A stretch of DNA of 64,000 nt. Origin: Paraescarpia echinospica (taxonomy: Eukaryota > Annelida > Polychaeta > Sabellida > Siboglinidae). The notes under the pieces were generated by a model, which was not told where the DNA came from, did no database searches, and saw only the letters and a list, made by a program, of their open reading frames with translations. The position numbers and the translations under genes are program-made. Below are positions 12,562-23,738 of this stretch, piece after piece. Each line of letters begins with the position of its first letter. Position 1 is the stretch's first letter. The stretch spans positions 64,052,333 through 64,116,332 of the forward strand of contig CM034538.1 of the NCBI GenBank assembly GCA_020002185.1, in the 5' to 3' direction.

Positions 12562-12940
12562 AAACCTTTACAAAATATATTAATAATAATACATTTTTAT
12601 AGCGCCTATATCCCTAGGAATCTGAGCTCAGAGTTGCATAAAGAATCGTTGGGAAGTCTTTAACAGGGACAAGCAAGGGACCGGCGAAGGTTAGGGTGAG
12701 GGAACAGTTTCAAATAAATAAGTCTTCAGTTTTTTACGAAAGGTATCTATAGTGTCAGATGATTTTAACGCGATAGTAAGTCGATTCCAGATTTTTGGTG
12801 CAGCTACAGAAAAAGCACGTTTGCCGATATTAAGCTTTGTTTTCGGAAAAAAAAGTCGTTGTGAAACAGATGATCTGAGATTCCTGGGGATATCGGAAAA
12901 ACGAAGGAGACTAACCAAATAGGATGGGTATTGTGTAGGA
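12562..12940 (-). mobile_element. L2-like LINE, 3' end fragment
   Basis: The minus strand encodes a C-terminal ORF2 remnant (12691-12918) with the typical closing motif: GKRAFSVAAPKIWNRL, then a FRKKLKTYLF end. This is the conserved tail of many L2/CR1-group reverse transcriptases. Downstream on the same strand come a short UTR with GGCGCTATAAAAATG and a TTATTATTA tail at about 12575-12600, which marks the 3' terminus. Reverse transcriptase and endonuclease are absent, so the copy is severely 5'-truncated and cannot move. Clade assignment beyond the L2/CR1 group is inference. Confidence 0.8.
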
Positions 12941-13518
12941 AGGGTACAATATGTGATAGTGGCTAACTTGAATTATATTCGATATTAATAGTTAATATAA
13001 CATCTGACATTATTATCATAAAATCAGATAATTTATTATGAAACTTGTACAAGGTTTGAAGCTGTATCTTGAATAATAACTACTTGTTTTCTTGATAAAT
13101 GCCCCTAGTATTAACCCCAAAAATATGTAAAACTGATAATCAGTTACTCCTGTACTATCCGTGCACGAGATGGACGTAAACTCACCGAGAATTACGATTA
13201 GAAAATGTCAGGGTTACTTAAAATGCAATACGGTTAGATTAAAATGTGTATAACTGAAGTGGGTCAATTGACAGCAACATCAAAAACTGGTGTGTGAATT
13301 TTAGCAATTGGCACAGTCTGCTAGGTAGTCTTATTTATTTGTGAATTGTTTCTCCATGTGAATAAACTGGATATATATTTTATGTTGGTTTCAATATTAT
13401 TAATCAAATTGTGAACAACGACATGTGACACGCTAGAGATGACATTTTATCGACAGTAGTGGGATGTGAAGGCATTGAGTAATTACTTTGGTCAACATAA
13501 ACTCAAACATAACTTTAT
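12941..13518. other. AT-rich unrecognised spacer
   Basis: No open frame, tandem repeat or recognised element. Confidence 0.4.
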
Positions 13519-13592
13519 AGTCACCTCAGTAATACAGCCACATCGCAAATAAGGACACCCTAGGACAGTCCCAGATTGTGTCCATATACTGT
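13519..13592 (-). mobile_element. MITE-like element, partial copy
   Basis: The plus strand reads TCACCTCAGTAATACAGCC, CACATCGCAAATAAGG and ACACCCTAGGACAGTCC. This matches the reverse complement of 16655-16728 at most positions. It is one end of the MITE family whose fuller copy lies at 16546-16733. The other end is not recognisable here, so the copy is truncated or decayed. Confidence 0.65.
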
Positions 13593-14146
13593 AAAGAATA
13601 TGAAATTAGTCCCACTAGTATGGTCACGTCACTAACCAGGTAGGTTTCGCCTCGTCCCAAGGCTGGCCTTAACAGTGAGGATCCACTGGGTCTTACTTGT
13701 CCAGCCAGGCTTTTTCACTTCCACTGTTCACTCACCTGTCTAAGTTCAATCTCCAATGTTGAAATTTACATGAATCCCATTTGGTCCCGGATAGGCAGCA
13801 CGGATCTGTCCCACAGCACGGACTGATATCACACGTCTGTTTGCCGAGCCTACCCCTTGCTCATGACATAAAATGGCGATATGCAGCCAATCGATAAGTT
13901 CTGAAGTATCACTTGTTTGCATTAGTTGATAGTAGACAGCCCTTATTTTATCATTATTATTATACTGATAAAACGGTGTGTTTTATCAATAAACCACATC
14001 ATGAACTGTAGTCTTACACTCATATAACTGTTACAACCATTCACAAACAAATGAAGCAATTCACTGAGGTATAATACACATATTTGTTATTAATAAAATG
14101 TCAATTCAATATTGTTATATCAATAATACATTGCACAGTGTCCTAA
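13593..14146. other. Unrecognised spacer
   Basis: No supported gene or repeat in about 550 bp. Confidence 0.4.
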
Positions 14147-14192
14147 TCATGCTTTCCAGAGAAGTCGAGATGGTGTTCGATTGAACAGGTCT
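14147..14192 (+). mobile_element. SINE internal fragment
   Basis: ATGCTTTCCAGAGAAGTCG followed by AGATGGTGTTCGATTGA is nearly identical to 20690-20725 inside the SINE at 20481-20800. Only this ~40-bp internal piece is recognisable. Confidence 0.6.
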
Positions 14193-16545
14193 GCGACAAC
14201 CCCGCCCCGATCTGGGGGCCACATTCTGTTATTGCATGTTGTCGTCGACTAGTACCTCGCGTGTTTAGGATGTGTTGTGGTTCTAAGTTTTCGTTGGTTA
14301 AAACTTTGCCTTTTTTACCTTTTTTATTCCAAATTCATAAACAAATTATTTGGTAGTTTGTATAACGACTAGCACGTATAACAAGGCACCATATCTTTGT
14401 TTTCGCGCAGAAATGTCTAGTTTCGAAAAAAACGAAAATGTACATTGATTAGATAGGAGCGGCTCAAACCAGTCACTTGTAACTTGCACATAAATAAGAT
14501 GGTGATATGCTGTGTTCTATCCTGCCGATTTAGGCATCGATCAACATAAGTTTTTCTGTTTATCTTATAATTGAGTAGGTTTCTGTCACCATTAATGCAT
14601 ACTTAGAATATATGTATTGAAATATATGGCATATACAGCTCCGTTTCAGTTCCCCTTTAAGGAAGAGAGATCGTGAAAGGGACAGAGGGGGGGGGTAAGC
14701 AGGTTGTGGAAGGTGGCACCCGTCACACAAGAGATCGGGAGAAATAAAGAACACCCTGATAACGGGTTTGACCATGTTACATTGCCGCATCTACGATATA
14801 TCTGGGCTGTACACGCCACCAGCGATTCACCGTAAGACATAATGAAACGATCCATTATTACTTGTCACGACGATAGAACCAAACACATGTTACGCCTGTT
14901 GATTCTACCACACCTGCCAATTGCTTGGGACGTGTAGCACGTGGCGCACCCAGCGGGATTTTATCGAACAACAACGCCAGGAAACAACTAAAAACGCCAG
15001 ACGCCCCACGGGATAGACCCTCTGCGACGGCCAGTCATGTGCACGTGAATCGTCAACACCTAATTTCGTTAATGTCCCTGGAGTCCTTGGTGTGCGGTTG
15101 ACCTCGAAACTGGTCGTTGATTTTGTTGTTTTCCGTCTTCCATCGTTTATCCAGTTTCAATATAGGCCGTCTTCATCACCCGTCACCGTGTTTCCATCTC
15201 TCCTTCTCCTCTCCTTTCCCCATCCCGTCAAATATATCTTAACACAGATCTCCCATCGCAATCGCGGTCTTCCTCTTCTCCGTCTGCTCTTCACTCTGAG
15301 GGCATTCAATGTCATCATTAACATTTGTTCCACGTGTTCAGCCTACGTTAGCCGACAACTCACCAACTCCCTCCTGAAAACCTCCGTCGCACCAACCTTT
15401 TCCCTCTGCTCCTCCGTTCTTCCCTTCTCTACTCATTTCGCTCCGGCAATTCTTCTCACCCCGTTGTTTTAAACTGAATACAATAACACTTCCATGTTTT
15501 TAATACAACCGCTTCAACTAAAACACTACCATAGCTACAACGATTGGTCTAGTTTTTTCAATGAGGTGTAGCAAAACTGCTTCATTAAATCAGTGTCACA
15601 GATAAATAAGCTTTCAACAGTACTGGAAAACATATTATAAAACTGAACTGTACCGAGTAAGTTGTTTACGTACTAAACATTCTTGGGTCGCTCTGTGATA
15701 TAATTTGCCTCCGCCACTCAATTTAATTCCATGATTGCACCCGTTCACCCATATTGTCGAAGCCAAAGTAAACACTGACCAAATTATCAAAACTTTAAAA
15801 GTGCGCGACTGTTTTGTAACGGACTCATGTTTTGACGGTGTATGACTTGAAGCCCGTGGTGTTTGGTGACCGACTGTGCAAAACACACAATCGAGGGAGG
15901 ATGTGTAATTTTGGCTGCATTCCGACTTCTTATATGCTTCGGAGAAACTAACGATGCAGAAAGTACAGGCAAACATTCCGATATTGGATACGGAAATATG
16001 CGCTTAGTCATATGAAATAGCTTCCAAAAGGGTGCTATGATACTGCAAAGACGAATAGTTGCGATAGTGCTTCCAGTCTGAGTTGTTGTGTCCGAAATCA
16101 ACACTGCCGTATTTATAACTCCCTGTCGCTCAAACTTCGCGGAACACTCCCGTGATAAAATCGAGTCCTATGTGTAGAGGTTCATTCCAGAACTATTCTT
16201 AGCGACTCTCTCTGATCACGTTTCCGCCAATCCGGTGCAGACAAAACACTACTCCCTGTTCATGTTATGTAACTGATGTGTGAGTGGTTAAAGAGGATGC
16301 GCAGCTCAGATGTGTGTCGGTTCAACGTGTCCAAAGTGTGGTTGTAATTCAGAATGCAGGTGTGTTGAATTGACATGCACGGTGTGTTAACTGCTAAACG
16401 CGGATGTGTTAATCGAGCGCGCCTTACGTTCAACATCCATCCACAGTGTGTTTACCGGGGAATAAGAACGTGTTAATCGAGTGTGAATTGTACATTTATA
16501 GACAATTCAATGTGTCGATGATTTTAGGAATTCTAATTTAACGTG
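14193..16545. other. Unrecognised sequence, no supported gene
   Basis: About 2.3 kb. The longest frames (126 codons at 15092-15472 plus, 113 codons at 15635-15976 minus) have no domain, no signal peptide that I trust and no credible splice context. Short C-run and AT stretches are the only compositional features. Confidence 0.45.
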
Positions 16546-16733
16546 CAGTGGAACCCCGCTGTTAAAGTCACCCTCGGGACTTGGCAAAAATTCCACGAAT
16601 GGTGAGGGCGAAGTGACCATATCTAGTTTCCTTATGTTACTCCTAGTGCTACATAAATAATTTCGGACAGTTCTAGGGTGACCTTAATTACGATGTGGCC
16701 GTATTACCGAGGTGACGGTAAAGCGAGATTCGG
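16546..16733. mobile_element. MITE-like element with imperfect terminal inverted repeats
   Basis: The left end reads CAGTGGAACCCCGCTGTTAA then AGTCACCCTCGG. The right end, read on the minus strand, is CGAATCTCGCTTTACCGTCACC then TCGGTAATACGGCCAC. The two ends align over about 25 bases as imperfect inverted repeats enclosing about 185 bp without coding capacity. CAGTGGAACC-type ends are common among pogo/Tigger-group and related DNA transposons, so a non-autonomous Tc1/mariner-superfamily MITE is plausible but not proven. A related partial copy lies at 13519-13592 in the opposite orientation. Confidence 0.65.
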
Positions 16734-16758
16734 CTATATTCATAAGCACGCTACATAC

Positions 16759-16803
16759 GTGCACGCACGCACGCACGCACACAACACACGCCACATCACA
16801 CGT

Positions 16804-16837
<34 letters not shown>

Positions 16838-16862
16838 ACGCACACGCACACACAAACAAACA
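16759..16862. repeat. (CACG)/(CA)n microsatellite
   Basis: CACG tetramers followed by CA dinucleotides and CACACG hexamers. Low complexity only. Confidence 0.9.
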
Positions 16863-17025
16863 GTGCCTGCGTTATAAGGGTTTGCACATTCATATATTTT
16901 CATGTTAAATGTTGTTTCTACACAAAACCCGGGATTGCAGCCACAACCCAGCACGGTCCTCGCTGGCGACATTTTCCACAGTGGATAACATGACAACTTG
17001 ATAACTTAGTATCTTTTGGGTTATG

Positions 17026-17128
17026 TATATATATATAATTTATATATATGTAATATATATATAAATATGTATATATAATATAGATATATATTATATATAT
17101 ATACATTATATATATATAATGTATCTAT
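17026..17128. repeat. (TA)n-rich tract with 24-bp palindrome
   Basis: About 100 bp of almost pure A/T. Positions 17101-17124 form a perfect 24-bp palindrome (outer ATACATTA, inner TATA run) able to extrude a cruciform. Confidence 0.9.
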
Positions 17129-17219
17129 ATCCTCCTCCCTCCCTCCCTCCCTCCCTCCCTCTCCTCCCTCCTCCCTCCCTCCTCCTCCTCCCTCCTCCTC
17201 CCTCCCTCCCTCCCTCCGG
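17129..17219. repeat. (CCT/CCCT)n polypyrimidine tract
   Basis: About 90 bp of uninterrupted C/T on the plus strand, directly abutting the AT palindrome. The minus-strand frame (Gly/Glu/Arg-rich) is a repeat translation. Confidence 0.95.
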
Positions 17220-17688
17220 TTTCCGGCTGACATCAGACTGTCGTTGTAATTTATGGCGAATCCGGCATGTCACTGATTTCAGCCCCAAAAAGCCTAATTA
17301 TTCGGCCCACATTCCGAAAAACAGTCATTTCATGATTGATATGTTTACGGGAATGTGTGATGAGTGTACGGAGAAGCTGACTCATGGCACATCAGGACAG
17401 TTCTGGAAGAAGCGTTTAGATACATTTTGGAAATGGTCGTATATTTGTAGGGGTGGGGGCATTGGGTTATACCCTCCTTTGGCAATGTTTCCTTTATATT
17501 TTCCGATACAACATATTGCGCAGGGAAACTAACGGGTAACTAATACCCCCCACCTTTGTCCACTCAGAGATACGAGATGCACTTTTTGTGAACGAAGTAT
17601 TCATTGACGCTTTAGTTTCTGAAGTAATATTGAAGTAATATTATTTGCATTGTAAAAACATCGTATCATAACAAAAGTGTCAACTTCA
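17220..17688. other. Unrecognised spacer
   Basis: No supported gene. The 137-codon plus frame at 17119-17532 owes its first part to the CCT tract and shows no recognisable domain in the rest. Confidence 0.4.
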
Positions 17689-17936
17689 AGTGAACAGTGT
17701 TACCAGTAGGTGAACAGTGTCACCAGAAGAACTATCGTGTCACCAGCAAGTGGCCAATGTCACCATCATATCGATTGTGTCACCGTAAGGTCGACAGTGT
17801 CACCATCACCTGATACTGTCACCATCACGACGATAATGTCACCATCACGCCGATAGTGTCACCATCAGGTCTATAGTTTCACAACCAAGTCAACAGCTTC
17901 ATCAATAGATCATATGTGTCACTAGCAAGTCAAAAG
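17689..17936. repeat. Degenerate ~21-bp minisatellite with GTGTCACC core
   Basis: About 11 diverged units of the form AGTGTCACCATCACGNCGAT, for example at 17715, 17780, 17800, 17835 and 17856. The GTCACC core is conserved and the rest varies, so the array looks old. Confidence 0.8.
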
Positions 17937-19985
17937 TTTGAGTCACGTGGCAACCGGAACCGGAAATGTCGTGGTCGATTCGATCCCAACTTTGACGGAG
18001 GCCAACGAATCCTGTCCAATAAACATTGATGGGCACACACAAAATAACGCACCCCGTCACGTGCGAAGACCCTAAATCTCCAAGGAGGCCCCTCGCTGTC
18101 ACTCAACAGACCGCCAGCTGTTCCGGTGCTATTTTGCGCAGCATTTCTTGGCAACACCTATTTGCGAATACGTAAAAATAGCTGCGGTGTAACGCGAAAT
18201 ATGCCGCGGTGCTAAAAAAATTGGCACTCGGATGGTGCATGAACGGATATTGGCTGTCTCTCGGCGCATCTTTTTTCTGGTCCTGTCAATTCACGCGGAC
18301 AGATGGGCAAGATACCCGTGCTTTCGGGAACTGTCGGATGCGAACGTTAACAGATTAGGACAACAAACGTGATACAGGCGAAGCCAACGTATCACTTGAC
18401 TCTGTTAGCGCGTTGTAAAGTACTAACTGCGATCAACAAGATGTTGTTTTAATATGTTTTACATTTTGGCAGTGATTTCGGTTGTTTTCATTCATACCTA
18501 GGTGTTCCATCTCGTACTCCAGCTACGTCTCCCGAGGGTCCGGCGTGTTAGGCTGACAGTCACAATAGGTTACACATTTACCCCCTGTATGCTGTACCAG
18601 TCACAACGCGTTACATACATATTTACCCCCTTCAAGGTTGTCAATGTGGGTTTTTAGTGCCTTATATGTCCAGCGCCCACCCTCTCAATGTGGTGCTCGG
18701 CAAAATAACAACTTGAGCCATTTAACACACAACGACAAGGTGTCTGAGACTAAAATAGACACGTGTCTATTCATAGGCGTTCATTGAAGCGTTGACAATG
18801 CCTACAACAGTACAGCGTAAACGTGGGGAATATCCTGCGGGAAGAAAGGGGACACTCCCACCAACCCACTGGCCGCCATCCCACCCCTACACGATCCCTA
18901 TACATAGCCTATGTGTGAACTATGCAGTGAACTGCGAATGTCCCGTCAGCATCGATTTGTTTTAGGGAGAACCGTTTTGTTTAATAGGTACATCAGGGAG
19001 TGTCGTAATGGCGCTGTCAAGAGATATTTGTGGAAGCAGGTGGTCAGTATCATGTGTCCTGCCTTCACCTAGCGAAGAGTCCCCTTGGGCAAGTAATGTC
19101 TTTTGAAGTTATCGGATGCAGGAAAACGTTTTGTTGTGTTAGATTCTAATACTAGGCAACGTTTTTGCCTGCAGGCCTGTGATGTGTGCGTGTGATTCAC
19201 GTACGGTGGTGTCACATTGTCGGCCGAGGTTTTGGACACACACATATCCATTATAAAACAGTCAGTTATTTAAACTTGATGATGATCTACACACGACCCG
19301 GACACCAGCACTCTTGGCGTGCAACGTGGTTATGGTATTGGTGAAGAAGTTGTGATTAATCTGCGACTACGTCATTAATGTATGTGGTTAATATCACAAA
19401 TTGGTGACATTTCACACAATTACGGTGACGCCTTTTATTCCCTTATCGGTTTGAACGTTGGTATTTTTGGCAGTAAGAAACCGCAACTAATCACGATACC
19501 ACGCGTAGCATTGTACAAACGTCAGCATCAAACGTTCTGCAGGAAGTCGCAAGAGAGATTGGCCAAGGAAACGGCGAGAACGTGGGTTGAGAAACAACTA
19601 CATCGATTTGGAATCCAGACTCGGTTCCAGCAGCTTGCTCCAGGAGCGACCAGGAACGTATTTCCGCCGTGGATAGCGTTTATGTGGAGGTTTCTCGTGA
19701 CCCGGGCCAAGAAACGTTAAAACTCTCTTTGCGAGCTATAACGGAGATTGATTACTTAATGAAGTTTGGCTTTGATGCGTTGTGTGGTTTCGCAGCTGTT
19801 GGATGTTTCACTGCAGTCAGACGAATAATAGAACCTGTTGATACAGCGCACTTGTGGTCGCGGATACCCAGGTACGCGTTGTACCGTTGGACTTGTAGGC
19901 ACGGATCTCAGGCAACAACTCATGCTGCGGTTCGTGCCCCATGGAATATACTGTCGCTTACGCTACACCTTGGTATCGTTCCTCT
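17937..19985. other. Unrecognised sequence; one weak coding candidate
   Basis: About 2 kb without a firmly supported gene. A ~41-bp imperfect duplication (CAGTCACAA, GTTACA, ATTTACCCCCT words) lies at 18558-18640. The open frame at 19382-19720 (112 codons, ATG start) contains an amphipathic stretch with TARTWVEKQLHRFGIQ. It is vaguely like the N-terminal helix of zinc exopeptidases, but no catalytic motif follows, so I do not call a gene. The overlapping frame from 19669 is partly the CTT tract. Confidence 0.35.
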
Positions 19986-20478
19986 TGTTCCGTTTCTTCT
20001 TCTTCTTCGTCTTCTTCGTCTTCTTCTTCGTTTTCTTCTTCGTCTTCTTCTTCGTCTTCTTCTTCGTCTTCTTTTTTGTTTTCTTCTTCGTCTTCTTCTT
20101 CGTTTTCTTCTTCGTCTTCTTCTTCGTCTTCTTTTTTGTCTTCTTCTTCGTCTTCTTCGTCTTATTTTTTGTCTTCTTCTTCGTCTTCTTCTTCATCTTC
20201 TTTTTTGTCTTCTTCTTTGTCTTCTTCTTCGTCTTCTTTTTTGTCTTCTTTTTTTGTCTTCTTCTTCGTCTTCTCCTTCATCTTCTTTTTTTGTCTTCTT
20301 CTTCGTCTTCTTCCTACTGTTCTTCCTTATCTCTTTCGTCTCTTTTTAATAGTCCTCGTTTTCATATTTTCTATTTCTTCTTCGTCTTCTTTTTCCCTTT
20401 CTTCATCTTCTTCTTCTTCTGTTACACCTCCCCGTTCTTCTTCTCCCCCTTCTTCTTCCTTTTCTTTTTTTCTTTCTA
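19986..20478. repeat. CTT/CGT polypyrimidine tract
   Basis: Nearly 500 bp of TTC/TTCTTCGTC units in which G appears only in the regular TCGTC word. It stays open in all three plus frames (Phe-, Ser- or Leu-rich) and in minus frames (Lys/Thr-rich). These translations have no gene context. Confidence 0.97.
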
Positions 20479-20480
20479 CC

Positions 20481-20800
20481 TAATATGGAGCGCAGTGGCT
20501 AGAGCTTCGGACTCTCCATCGAGAGAACCCGGGTTCGAATTCGGTGCTGCGGTGTCGAACCTTGGGCAAGTTCGTTCAATCTACGTTGCTCCACTTCACT
20601 CAGCTGTATGAATGAGTACCTGGCTATAGACAGTGGTGGATATTTGTGTACGAATAGTATTCGCGCATTAATAGCAGCGTGGCTGGATGCTTTCCAGAGA
20701 AGTCGAGATGGTGTTTGATTGATATGTCAGGGAGTAAAGTGCAAAGCGCTTTGAGCAGTCCTGAGGACTGGATACTGCGCTATATAAAACAATTATTATA
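20481..20800 (+). mobile_element. tRNA-derived SINE, full-length copy
   Basis: The head has RNA polymerase III internal promoter boxes: A-box-like GAGCGCAGTGGCTAGAGC (20488-20505) and B-box GGTTCGAATTC (20532-20542), spaced as in a tRNA gene. The body contains TTGGGCAAGTTCGTTCA and TGAATGAGTACCTGGCTAT, a central region resembling the conserved domain of widespread metazoan SINEs. The 3' tail (AAAGCGCTTTGAGC, GATACTGCGCTATATAAA, then ATTATTATA) resembles L2-like LINE 3' ends, suggesting mobilisation by such a partner. It sits immediately after the CTT tract. Fragments of the same family occur at 14147, 24711 and 61235. Confidence 0.85.
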
Positions 20801-20844
20801 AAAATTACCATTACGTTTAATGTTAATAATAATAATAATCAGAC

Positions 20845-21195
20845 AATCCACCGTGTCTCTCCTACCTACTTGTGCAACCTCGTCAAACAGCATGTGCCAT
20901 TCCGTGAAAATCTGCGCTCTGCAAACAAGTTACTCCTAGTAGAACACAAACCGAAAAACTCGTGGGGAGAACGATCGTTTATAGTATCCGCAGCAGATAT
21001 CTGGAAGGCACTTCCAAACAATGTTAGAGCTACCACAACAATCATCACCTTCAAAACAGCCTTGAAAACCCACCTCTTTAAAATGTACTTAGAATAAGAC
21101 GTGATGTGGACATTTCCTGGACATTGTATGATACTGATCTTATACTATTTATGAATAAAATGTTATTATATTTATTATTTATTATATTACTTATA
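20845..21195 (+). mobile_element. L2-like LINE, C-terminal and 3' end fragment
   Basis: An open frame ending at 21097 encodes an ORF2 tail: LRSANKLLLVEHKP, then GERSFIVSAADIWKALP, then FKTALKTHLFKMYL. This is the same closing module as the fragments at 12562 and 50546. It is followed by an AT-rich UTR with a TTATTTATTATA end near 21190. No reverse transcriptase remains. The SINE lies just upstream, so the SINE either inserted beside it or was joined to it by later rearrangement. Confidence 0.75.
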
Positions 21196-21477
21196 ATATC
21201 GTAACATTTATAATGTATACTATATATAGATTTTTAGAAAGGGGATGTATTAAAGAGTCAACATTTCATTGATAACGATATTTGTTTATTGATTTTATGA
21301 TGTATAATTAATAATACTCATTTTATAATTTCTATAATGTTGCTCTTATTATATTTGAGAATGGTGCTTTTACAATTCTTAAAATTACTACTTCAAAGTC
21401 ATCAATGGTCAAATACTGTGTACCGCCATGAGTGCCTCTACGGCAGATACCGGCGCAATTTAAGGTTTCATTATTAT
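21196..21477. other. AT-rich unrecognised spacer
   Basis: No gene or repeat recognised. Confidence 0.4.
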
Positions 21478-21545
21478 TATCATTAATAATAATCATTATC
21501 ATTATCATTATCATAATCACAATCATCTTCTTCTTCTTTTCCATC
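21478..21545. repeat. (ATT/ATC/CTT)n triplet tract
   Basis: Consecutive ATT, ATTATC, then CTT triplets. A compound simple repeat. Confidence 0.85.
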
Positions 21546-21773
21546 AAATCTTCTTTTCACCGGTGATCCCCTGCGTGGCGGGGACTACCTCACTTAACAT
21601 GTTTCTATCAGTCGACAAGACGTCTCCGTCTATCGCGATCTCCTGCCGTTCTCTTGCACTCTCGGCTTCACACAGTCTCTCCAACTTCATTCCGGTCTTC
21701 TTTTCTCTTTCTACAACCCTCTTTTGTTTTACATATCATTGTGAGCCACACCCGAGTTGAGTGGTAGCAACAG

Positions 21774-22102
21774 ATAGACAGACAGGCGGACAGACGGACA
21801 GACAGGCAGACGGACAGATGGACAGACGGACAGACGGACAGACGGACAGACGGACAGACGGACAGACGGACAGACGGACCTACATACATACATACATACA
21901 TACCGACGGACGGACGGACAGACAGACGGACAGACATACATATAGACAGACAGACAGACAGACATACAGACAGACGGCCGGACGGCCGGACGAACAGACG
22001 GATAGACGGACGGACGGACAGACGGACGGACGGACGGATAGACGGATGGATGGACCAACGGACACACATACGAACGGACAGACAGACGGACAGACAGACA
22101 TG

Positions 22103-22143
<41 letters not shown>

Positions 22144-22203
22144 GGACGGGCGGACGGACGGACGGACGGACGGACGGACGGACGGACGGACGGACGGACG
22201 GAG
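21774..22203. repeat. (GACA)n / (GACG)n compound microsatellite
   Basis: About 430 bp of GACA and GACG tetramers with short CATA inserts. The last 70 bp are almost pure GACG. Long frames on both strands (up to 219 codons, Ser/Val/Arg/Pro or Asp/Arg/Thr-rich) are repeat translations. Confidence 0.97.
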
Positions 22204-22214
22204 TGATACAAACA

Positions 22215-22332
22215 TACACAAGCAAATGGAGAAACAAAGACACAAAAACACACAAACATGAACGCATACACGAATACATGGTCACGTACGCACGGACACA
22301 CGAACACACGCACGCACACCCACACACATGCT
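22215..22332. repeat. CA/ACAC-rich low-complexity tract
   Basis: Irregular CACA, CACG and AACA words bridging the GACA array and minisatellite 3. Confidence 0.75.
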
Positions 22333-22333
22333 C

Positions 22334-22608
22334 CCAGGAATCACGCCCTCACAGCCGCCCAGGGTCCTTTGAATCACGCTGTCTCCACCGTCCAGGGTTC
22401 CAGGAATCACGCCGACTCAGCAGTTCAGGGTCCAAAGAATTCCAGGAATCACGCCGACTCAATCGTCAAGGGTTCCAAGAATCACGTCTTTTTAATCGTA
22501 CAGGGTCTAAGGAATCTATCGCGACCCCGGGAAACACGCCGACTCAATCGCCTCAATCGTCCAGGGTTGCCGGGATCACGCCGCCTCCATTGTCCAGGGA
22601 TGACACTA
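22334..22608. repeat. Minisatellite 3, 33-bp unit, degenerate
   Basis: About eight units of roughly AGGAATCACGCCGACTCA followed by ATCGTCCAGGGTTCC. Clean 33-bp spacing holds for the first three units. A 9-bp insertion is present near 22433, and later units drift. The plus-strand translation shows a weak 11-residue NHADSxVQGSR repeat, but the array is too diverged and short to support a protein. Confidence 0.85.
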
Positions 22609-23525
22609 CCCTCCGCTCCCCCGGCCAGCCAGGCACATGGTTGTCACATGCTATCAGTGGATGTGAATGTGACCGGAGCATCGTTTGTTGGGATGCACCG
22701 ACGGGTGATGTCAGGTTTTCTAGCAATCTGGGTTTCGTCTGTTTTTTTCTACGTAAAGGTGTCGACAGCCGCGGGCCCAATTTACCAGCCACCGCACAGC
22801 ATCTAACTGATGTCATCCCTCGCGGCATTCTTACCAACATATCATCCCATACAAGTAATCTTTGATAATTATATTTTGGATTTTCTTTCTCCTAATGAGA
22901 TGGAGGCCAACTAGCGCCTAGAGGTAGATGGAGGCTGTCTGGTAGCTAGAGCCCTCGTTGCAGGGCTCCTGGCTCAGCCTGTCTCGTCTCGGGGACCTAC
23001 GTCTAACATTTCTCATGAGGTTTGGGAAGATCACGTATACGCGTACATACAAGGGTTCAGCGCACTGTTAGTTTTCCCATTGGCGACCATGTTAACGTTT
23101 CGTGTGATTATTAGAAAACGTGACCAACAAAGTTTCTTAAACTTCTCACCTGCTGCTATCATCTCGTTGACATGCTGGTCGAGTTTAGTCAAAATCTAAT
23201 ATTCATAGCTCTCGTAAAATGCCTGTATGTGTGACACCCGTCAATATTTACGAATGGATGCAGGCAGTAATCCGGCTAAAAGGTCAACTAGCCAAATTGC
23301 TGCCAAATACCCTTCCGCTTAGTAAAATTAGCTACCAGTGCACCATTTTATTGTCAACAGCTTCTACAATCACACCGGAAAATCTGACTACTCAAATGCA
23401 CTTATGTCAGAGCAGGTGAATTTGGTAAAAAATCATTTCTAAAAAATAAATTGCACTTTTTTTGTAATCAAGCAGGAATTCTAACAGTGTCCTGACCCCA
23501 TAAGCAAGTAGGCTCATACGAACAT
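22609..23525. other. Unrecognised sequence
   Basis: About 0.9 kb. The 182- and 220-codon plus frames that enter from the minisatellite end here without recognisable domains. Confidence 0.4.
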
Positions 23526-23738
23526 ACACACCTGTGCTTTTACGCACACACCCACACACGCGCGCGCGCACATGCACGGCACGCACACACTCACACACAC
23601 CTACGTACGCATAAACACAAACACATACACACAGAGACACACACACACGAACGCACACACGCAAGCACGCACGTACACACATACGCACGCACGCATAAAC
23701 ATAAACACACACCCGCGCGCGCACACATACACAAACAC
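23526..23738. repeat. CA/CG-rich microsatellite
   Basis: Interrupted CACACG, ACGC and CACA words over about 210 bp, with alternating purine-pyrimidine CGCGCGCG cores near 23558 and 23714. Confidence 0.85.

Noticed and set aside
19838..20611. 257-codon Phe-rich frame that looks like a membrane protein
   Set aside because: The hydrophobic residues come from a TTC/CTT simple repeat, and the frame ends inside a SINE.
21668..22327. 219-codon minus-strand frame rich in Ser, Val, Arg and Pro
   Set aside because: It is produced by the GACA/GACG tetramer field. Parallel frames in other registers are equally long.
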